Assembly: GCA_948099385.1 (NCBI GenBank)
Contig: CANUEZ040000107.1
Span: forward strand, 5,270,001-5,334,000
Direction: 5' to 3'
Length of the DNA: 64,000 nt
Origin: Fasciola hepatica
Taxonomy: Eukaryota > Platyhelminthes > Trematoda > Plagiorchiida > Fasciolidae
Shown here piece by piece: positions 57,766-64,000 of this stretch; within the stretch, counting starts at the first letter, position 1, and each line of letters begins with the position of its first letter. The translations under genes were made by a program, and so were the position numbers. The notes under the pieces were generated by a model. The model made no database searches. It was not told the DNA's origin and was given only the letters and a program-made list of their open reading frames with translations.

Positions 57766-60003
57766 TCAAAAACACTGTAAGAAGAGTCTGCAGAGAACAT
57801 CTGTGTCAAAACTAGTTAGTTGATTCCGCTTTTGAAAAGAGAGGTTGTAGGTGGGTGGAAAAACAGAGGGAAAGGGTGTTCCGTAACTTGACCGTCCGGG
57901 GAAGAAAAGAAGACTGAAAGGTCGAGGTCCGAGATCGGGCGACAGAAACCTGATAACGGTAATTGGCTGCCTGTGCTTGCGAGGAACGAATTCGATCTTT
58001 GTACAGTAAAAGGAACTAGGATGGTCTGAAGAAACGTCTGGCGTGGAGAAGAAAACCAATCTTACGCGCAGCACGGGAAGCAGGTGAACATACGTATGAA
58101 GACCAAGATAGACAGGAGATGGTCGAAAGACCCAGGAAAGGTATCGAGTTGGAGGAACATAGGGGAACCGAATCAAAATTTAAGTGGGGAAAAAGGAGTG
58201 ATGTTTGAGAGAAATTGAGAAGCATTGAAGAGAACACCATTTCGAGAGCCCTGAGAGAAGACTTGTTCAAGGTCCGAACTGAGCGATGTTACAGGGGCAC
58301 AACGGTCGCAGTCGATGTTGGAGGTGGCACGATGGGCGGTAGGACACGAAAGGGAGTAGTGAAAGGTAGCGTCATCGGCAAAAGTGGATGGAGTTGGAAG
58401 TGGTGGATGAGAGATCATTAATTAAAATCGGAAAGAGGGTGAGTGAAAGTATCGAACCTTGTGAATCACCAGAATTCACGGCAAAAGGCTATGATTGTTT
58501 CCCATCGACACAAACGGGGATGATCCGGTTACTGAGAAAACTCGACGTTCACAAGACGAGTGGTGGAAGAAACACAAAAGTTGGTAATTTAGATAGTGGA
58601 CCTTTGTGCCAGACACGGTCAAAAGCCTTCGGTATGTCTGGTGAGACCACATGTGTTTCTTCTTAGTTATCGAGTGCCACTGACCAGGAGTGCGAGAGCG
58701 TGGCGAGTAGATCACCAGTGGAACGACGAGATCGGAACCTGTACTGACGATCGCTTAGCAGTCCTTCACATTCGAGGAACGATCGCAACTGGTCGGAAAT
58801 TATTGTTTTCATGACTTTCAAAATTACAAAAGTTAGGGAAATAGGACGGTAGTTGTTCGGGTCGGAGGAGTTGCCGTGTTCGGTAATAGGAGAAATAACG
58901 GCTTCTCTTCATAGACCGGAAAACGTACCAGATTGGAGAGAAAAAAAGGTGGCATAAAATTTGTGCTAACTCTGGGGCACACATTTTCAGGACGATGGAT
59001 GGAATACCGTCCGGACCAAGTGGTTTATTTTGGTCGAGTGATTGTAAGGTGTAGCGGACCTTTCTGTTTGTGATAAGGAGAATAAAAGGGCGGCTAAAAA
59101 AAGTGGTTGGAGGTGGAACGATAGAAGAGTTGGGTTAAGTGGAATTAGAGGCAAGTCGACTTTCTCATCATGGGGTTCACAGACTAAAGAGTCAGAGGTG
59201 TTAGAGATGAGGGAGAAACTGAAGGGGTGAAAATTACAGGGAACGGCTTTGGCAAGAGACCAAAATGGTTGGCTGGCAGTAGTGTAAGGAGCTAGACATT
59301 CGGCTTTGTGGTGGATGAAACGATCTTCGGCTTTCTGAATGGAAAGCGAGCATTTATTTCTGGTCTGCACGAAGAGACCACGAGATTGGGGAGTATCGGA
59401 GCGGCACCATCGTCTGAATGCCAAGTTCTTTAAGCGCACAGCGTGATTTTTTTTTACTATATGCTTGCGCCTGAGTGCAGTGGAAGGGACATATATTCCG
59501 TAGCCACGAAGGCCCGCTGCATTATTGGAGATAACCGGCGACCAGACACTGAAACTTAGAGTGGCAGAGAACCACATAGGGTCCCAATAGGTCAGGTGTG
59601 GTAACGATCCGGACGGCCGTGGATTATGGTCAACCCCCTGGCGTGGGTAAGCCACTTAGGAGGACGTAGTTTGTCGGGTTTGGAAAAGTGTGAAATGAAA
59701 AGACGCATGCCTTGGAGAGCAGTCTCAGCAAAGTTTGAAACAAAGGAAGAAGCATCAGAAGTAAAGCAACAATCACCCCAGGATACGAGGCCAGAAAATC
59801 ACGAAAACCATCCCAATTGGCTGAATCGCAGCGCCAAAAGGTGCGTTCGAAGTTAGACGTGGGAACTTGGCGAGAAAAGGTGGTGGGGAGGGAAATAAGA
59901 CAGTGGTCCGATGAGTCCAGTGGAGGAAGGAGGGTAATATCAGAGGAGAGAAAAGAAGTGAAAAGATCGGTAGTACGTACTTCACATCACTTCTACTTTT
60001 ACG
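57766..60003 (-). pseudogene. Jockey-type non-LTR retrotransposon RT, degenerate
   Basis: Minus strand, many short shifts and internal losses. From 5' to 3': a linker with TASQPFWSLAKAVPCNFHPF (59655-58987 frame) and SLVCEPHDEKVDL. Then KMCAPELAQILCHLF across frames near 58990, part of the NNYRPISLT region near 58850, and Q-G-S-I-L-S-x-T-L-F near 58450. Then TFADDATFHYS at about 58380 (catalytic aspartates kept), SDLEQVFSQGSRNGVLFNAS, LSWSSYVCSPASRAARKIGF and LLHARRFFRPS, and an end near 57766. The palm-core A-D-D-A with A-S-R-A-A-R-K-I-G-F after it is what separates it from CR1 and RTE here. A SINE splits its 5' linker. Confidence 0.65.
59446..59640 (-). mobile_element. SINE body inserted in the Jockey-type element
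   Basis: About 195 bp matching the body of the SINE at 54414-54696 (GTCCGGATCGTTACCACACC; CCTATTGGGA; CCACTGCACTCAGGCGCAAG), ending in A9 (T9 at 59447-59455 on the plus strand). GCGTG at 59441-59445 and again at 59641-59645 looks like a target-site duplication. The tRNA head is missing, so it is 5'-truncated. Jockey-type coding sequence continues on both sides (LRPPKWLTHA, then NHAVRLKNLAFRRW). Confidence 0.7.
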
Positions 60004-60016
60004 CGGCTATCTCATA

Positions 60017-62310
60017 CTAGAGGATGAGTTGGCTCCATGAATATCTCGTACCATAGCTGACTGTGTGCGGCGGTTGGAAGCAAGTTTGGTGCAGGTCGCC
60101 ATCCAGTTCCTCTTTCATTGGCGGGCACCATAGACCGACCGTAAGCCTAGGCGCCCTGTATCCTTCTCGACAATGTTGATCCAAGTTTTGAACTAGCCAC
60201 CAAGGCGACAGCGCCATCCAAGGCTGGGTTCGGGACGAAGTGTTTGTTTGGTTAGTTCCGGGACGCCGTAGGATACGACCCAGCCACCGCAGTCGACGAC
60301 CTTGGAGGAAGTGAGAGAGTTCGTGAATTACGTGGCACCGTTTCCTAACTTCATCGTTGAATACTCTGTCGCACAAATTTGTTTTCGAAGTACGTCGCAG
60401 GCACCAGTGATCGAATACCTCCAACTTTCTAGCATCCTCGGCTCTCAATGACCAGGTTTTGCAGCCGTAGCTGAATACGGGGCGTATAGCGGCACCGTAG
60501 ATACGCACCTTGGTCCGAAGGCTGATTTCACTGTGAGTCGTAGCTGGAGAAATGCTTTCCTGGCGTTGTCTATCCGGAGTATTGCTTCATCCTTCACCAG
60601 ACCGTCCGGAAGAAGTGTAAGACCTAGATACCTGAATGATGGAACGCATTCGGTCAGTTGATCATTGATGGACAGCCGTTGAGTTATTGGCCCTGGGCAA
60701 GTAGACATACTTTTGGTTTTCGTAGTGTTTATTTTTAGCCCGAGGGAATTTGAGGAGAAATCGACTCGGTCAAGGACTGGTTCGAACGTAGCGGGAAAGT
60801 CTGCCAGCACAACAATGTCATCCGCGAACTCTAGGTCCGAGATGTACATCTCCTGACTCAGCTGGATACCGGGATAGTCAGTTAGTGTCTGTCTTACTGT
60901 CCAGTCGATCACGTAGTTGAACAGCACTGGTAAGAGAGGGCAGTCCTGTCGGACGCCAGTAGTGAATGTGAACTCAGATGACTCTTCACCATACACACGG
61001 ACTCGCCCCCTAGTAGACGAATAGTATACTCTCAGAAGCCTTGCGAGTTTACCGGGAATCCCGTTGGATTCCATTATCATCCAGAGACACTTCCGGTTAA
61101 GTGAGTCGAAAGCAACTCGAAAGTCGATGGAACAGACTACTGTTGGCTGCTGGAATTTGTTGCGGTGCTCCAGTGCTCGACGTAGTGTAGAAAATGTGGT
61201 CCACACAGTCTCTACCACGTCGGAAACCCCCTTGGTTTGGTCGGTTGCGGCGGTCTGTCGCAACTGAGATGTGGTTGAGCAGCAACACGCAGAAAATCTT
61301 CGCAGCCACTTCTATCAGGGTGGCCCCCCTATGGTTGTCGCACACGGGTTTGCCCCCTTTCTTTGGGATGGGCAGAAGAACGGACGTGTCCCAGTCAGCT
61401 GGAAAGACTTGTTCCCATCATATGGAGCCAAATAGGGTGTGTAATCTGTCGATCAATGACGACAGACAGCAATTGTAGACTTCAGGTTAAACGCCATCTT
61501 CATCAGTTTTTCTTTTCTTTAGCTGATTGATGACTGTGGCGATTTCAATTGTGCTCGGTGGATCGCAACTGACATCGTACGGCTCTGCAAGAACTGGGGG
61601 GTTGTAGGGCCGTCGTATGAACTGCTGATCGGTTGAGCAGTTGATCAAAATGCTCTACTCATCGCTGTTTTTCTTTTCTGCTCAGGTATGAGTTGATCGG
61701 CTGTTTCGCGTAAGAACGACTCTTGCTTGCAGCGCCCACCCGACGTGTTGCGAATGAGGCGGAATAGCTTGCCAAAGTCACTGATCCCTGCTGCAATCGC
61801 CATTTTTCCAGCCACTTCTATTTAGTAGCGCTTACGGTCAGCCCTAGCGGAGCGAGAGGCCTTACGTAGCAATCTGCGGCGTTCTCCACTTCCTGATATT
61901 CGGGTTTTGTGTGCTTTAGCCGACAGTTGAAGTATGCTCTCAGAGATCCAGTCTTTTAGACGCCTCAGTTCTTCGTAGTTCTTTTAAGACAGCTTCTCTA
62001 AACGCCGATGTGATTACCATCCACTGTTCCTCTGCTGGAGTTGGATCCGGTGATACGTTGGATACTGTGGGTAATCGGGTGGTGATTACGCTTAACAGCG
62101 TTTGACATTTCTCTGGAATTTCCAGGACTGCGACGTTTATTAGGGTGTGTGGAGAAGCCTTAAGGCGTGCTAATAGATGGGTTCTGAAGCGCGCAAGAAC
62201 ACGAACGTGGTCTGTATCGTTTGCGTTTTCCGTCACCACGCCGCGGTACGCCCGACAGTCTTCTACAGACAAAGCCCAACGAGATCTCTCTAAAGCCACT
62301 GGGACGTCTA
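60017..62310 (-). pseudogene. RTE non-LTR retrotransposon, 5'-truncated
   Basis: Minus strand, the best RTE copy here. The end of the endonuclease and the linker at 62299-61940: WALSVEDCRAYRGVV, then DHVRVLARFRTHLLARLKAS. Palm at 61345-60445 in two frames: RGATLIEVAAKIFCVLLLNH, NRPNQGGFRRGRDCVDHIF, CSIDFRVAFDSLNRKCLW, TGVRQDCPLLPVLFNYVIDW and LEFADDIVVLADF (catalytic site intact). Also KTKSMSTCPGPITQRLSIND and SFRYLGLTLLPDG. The C-terminus at 60508-60017: PVFSYGCKTWSLRAEDARKL, then RRLRWLGRILRRPG. Two main frameshifts break it. It abuts the 5' edge of the Jockey-type element at about 60003-60017. Confidence 0.8.
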
Positions 62311-62701
62311 TTTGCTCAGATGCAACATCAAGTCACACAGTTGACACACACCATAGACTGTCTCAATTCACTGGGACTAAGTAAACAGATTGTATTGGCG
62401 TTAGCATGCAACACAGAATACAAAGCGCTGTGGGAGCACAACACTTGCGGCCTCGCAGGGGCATTACACAACACAGTAACAGCGAGGATGGACCTGATAG
62501 ACCCGTAATCGCACAGCAAAGTGACCCTTCGGCTGAGCAACAATTCGGCTGCAGTGTAGAACTGATGGGACTAGCCCACTCGCCAGCCAGAGGAAAGCCG
62601 GACACAACCACACGTTTATTAGCGACGACCAGAACAAATCTAAATGAGTCAATAGCCCCAACTTGTATTTTTTTCAATTGGTTTGCTTTCGTTTTGTCTA
62701 G
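62311..62701. other. No confident gene
   Basis: A plus frame reads MQHQVTQLTHTIDCLNSLGL and onward to 62508. It is protein-like but unrecognised, and its reverse strand is also open. It begins where RTE homology ends. Confidence 0.25.
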
Positions 62702-62922
62702 GTACCGTCATGCTTGTTTTAAGTACAAAATAGATTTATGCATACGTAATGATTACGATGAAAATTTTCACACCGTAGTTGATTTGAAATAGAAACAAAT
62801 TTCTTGTGCTGAAATCAATTCGCTTCGAAAACCGTACAAAAAGGAACCGTTTAAGGCTGTAAGCGCTTCATGCTTCCGGTCTCTCGAATGTTTTTTCATT
62901 GCGCAGTTGTCTATTTTGACAG

Positions 62923-63069
62923 ATTGATTCACATTCGAAACAACACGATAAATTTTCGGGGACTGATTTACACATACCTGTTCTCCTTTCCACGACGGAC
63001 CCATCGGAATCGGAGGCAGAGTTAGTTTCTCCGAGCCGGTACGGAGGGATAGCATTTAAAACCAAGAAC
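62923..63069 (+). CDS. Possible host-gene exon (model 2)
   Basis: A 147-nt stretch, exactly 49 open codons, bounded by acceptor GTCTATTTTGACAG and a consensus donor AAGAAC|GTAAGTG. It reads IDSHSKQHDKFSGTDLHIPV, then DPSESEAELVSPSRYGGIAF. A possible upstream exon begins at 62702 after the strong acceptor TTTTGTCTAG (YRHACFKYKIDLCI in its frame). A possible last exon is at 63237-63257 after GGTGTTTTCAG (NLLMLS, stop), joining in phase 0. The upstream join is uncertain. I do not recognise the protein. Confidence 0.4.
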
Positions 63070-63236
63070 GTAAGTGACTGGTTTGTAAAATGTATTTGAG
63101 TTGACTTTTTCACATTCTAGTTTGACAAGTTTTTTACTTCTCTGCCATAGTAGTTCATCAGACTACCAATTGGATATTCAAAGTAATGTGAATAAAGCAG
63201 AACGATTTGAAAATTTTTCACCGCCGGTGTTTTCAG

Positions 63237-63257
63237 AATCTGCTCATGTTGTCTTAG
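63237..63257 (+). CDS. Possible terminal exon of model 2
   Basis: Acceptor CCGCCGGTGTTTTCAG, then AATCTGCTCATGTTGTCTTAG, six codons and a stop in phase 0 with the exon ending at 63069. Short, so chance is a real alternative. Confidence 0.25.
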   Translation, partial: NLLMLS

Positions 63258-63564
63258 GGCTGAACCGTGTGGCATCCTAATTTATAATTTCTGGTTTTCA
63301 AACGATGGAGTTCACACAAATGCTCGGCTTAGCAACTCCATTGTTCGCTTCAAAAGTGCACTAATTAACCTCCCAAATGAATTTATGCAGTTAAAGACGT
63401 AGTTCAACAACGTTGTTAGAAATTCACCTACGAATATGAGCTTGTTTGTTGTGAAAAGCTACGTAATCACAGCTTCCAGTCTGTGATTGTGCACTGATTC
63501 GCAACTTGTTTGTGGATCGTGTTTCTCCATCTTTTCACTTTCAAAGTGGTAATTTTACGGTGCC

Positions 63565-63602
63565 ATGGATGAAAACTATTCTATCTCGAATGACTTGATT
63601 GT
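63565..63602 (+). CDS. Possible first coding exon (model 3)
   Basis: ATG in a good context (GTGCCATGG), opening MDENYSISNDLIV, runs into GTGAGTAG. A later acceptor/donor pair (CATTGCAACAG at about 63914, CATCAG|GTAATG at about 63964) bounds a hydrophobic exon, but joining it in phase needs the weaker donor GTGTGA at 63600. Only a candidate. Confidence 0.25.
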
Positions 63603-64000
63603 GTGAGTAGAGTGAGCCATTCTTACCCATTCATGTCCTGCTTTTATGCTCTGTTGAAATGAATTCGCCACGTGTTTGATTTTTCGATGACGAAACAAGT
63701 GGCGACTCCTTGTCTGCATGTGACTGACCACGTATTCGTCATGCTATCCACCCAGAAATGCTTGAAATTGTAGTGAAAACTCAACTGTTCGGTTTATAAT
63801 ACTATCTTCCCATGGGTACTCCATTGAGTCTGTACAACATGGCGTCCCTTATCTCATTTGTCTTGTTCAACGGGATTTTACCGATGCATTTGAGTGAAGT
63901 TTTCATTGCAACAGATTGTTGTGCGTAGTTCGTGTTTCGTTTTTGCGTTGATCAACTACATCAGGTAATGCCTATATATTCTCTACTGGCAATCACTTTG
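63603..64000. other. AT-rich stretch at window end
   Basis: No repeat motif. It contains the possible second exon of model 3. It looks like unique host sequence. Confidence 0.3.

Noticed and set aside
60003..60017. Single composite element from the Jockey-type and RTE pieces
   Set aside because: They abut in the same orientation, but their RT types differ and each has its own domain order. Adjacency is best explained by insertion of one beside or into the other.
1..64000. CRISPR arrays, operons, bacterial promoters or phage modules
   Set aside because: No direct-repeat/spacer array and no dense co-directional genes. Every strong signal is eukaryotic transposon sequence.

Overview
The window reads as nuclear DNA of a repeat-rich flatworm. 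It has no bacterial gene layout. Almost every long reading frame is a reverse transcriptase, endonuclease or integrase, reading frames are broken by stops and indels, and candidate exons have GT..AG borders. The mixture of CR1/Jockey-type and RTE-type non-LTR elements, CsRn1-like Ty3/gypsy pieces, a CACTA-like transposase and tRNA-derived SINEs resembles tapeworm and fluke genomes. I favour a diphyllobothriidean tapeworm, but this is inference from remembered element sequences, not a search.

Layout. 0-8.5 kb: a mosaic of badly decayed CR1-like pieces, mostly minus strand. 8.6-19.3 kb: the best preserved transposon here, a minus-strand CR1-like element ('family A') with an intact ORF1 (17603-19153) and an ORF2 (endonuclease + RT, 17765 down to 14670) broken only by one in-frame TAG. 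Its putative 3' region runs to about 8571 and carries a nested 5'-truncated relative (11370-11764), a 100-bp tandem duplication and repeated small hairpins. 19.4-21.5 kb: a second related copy, inserted just upstream. 21.5-27.6 kb: decayed CR1-like sequence, a tRNA-like gene (25365-25448) and one possible host exon. 27.6-37.25 kb: two family A copies arranged 5' to 5' (minus 27601-30810, plus about 31121-37253). Each ends in an (ATT)n tail, and each has a matching GC-rich block about 0.4-0.5 kb after its stop codon.

37.26-38.2 kb: gypsy protease-RT remnant. 40.0-42.0 kb: another CR1-like RT. 42.8-44.3 kb: CACTA/EnSpm-like transposase remnant. 46.2-47.4 kb: gypsy integrase. 48.0-49.85 kb: a third CR1-like lineage with its catalytic palm deleted. 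50.2-54.2 kb: two decayed RTE elements. 54.4-54.7 kb: SINE. 54.97-55.66 kb: a phase-consistent three-exon gene model, the best host-gene candidate. 57.4-62.3 kb: an RTE endonuclease scrap, a Jockey-type element interrupted by a second SINE, and an RTE element. 62.7-64 kb: possible host exons with good splice signals.

Apart from the small exon models I see no cellular pathway genes. The elements act only as self-copying modules: ORF1 would package RNA, the AP-like endonuclease nick the target, and RT copy in place. None looks able to make its full protein set without readthrough or help in trans. Most interesting: the ORF1/ORF2 overlap without an AUG, the unusually long 3' regions with conserved tails and hairpins, and the head-to-head element pair. 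I did not find a convincing new biological system.
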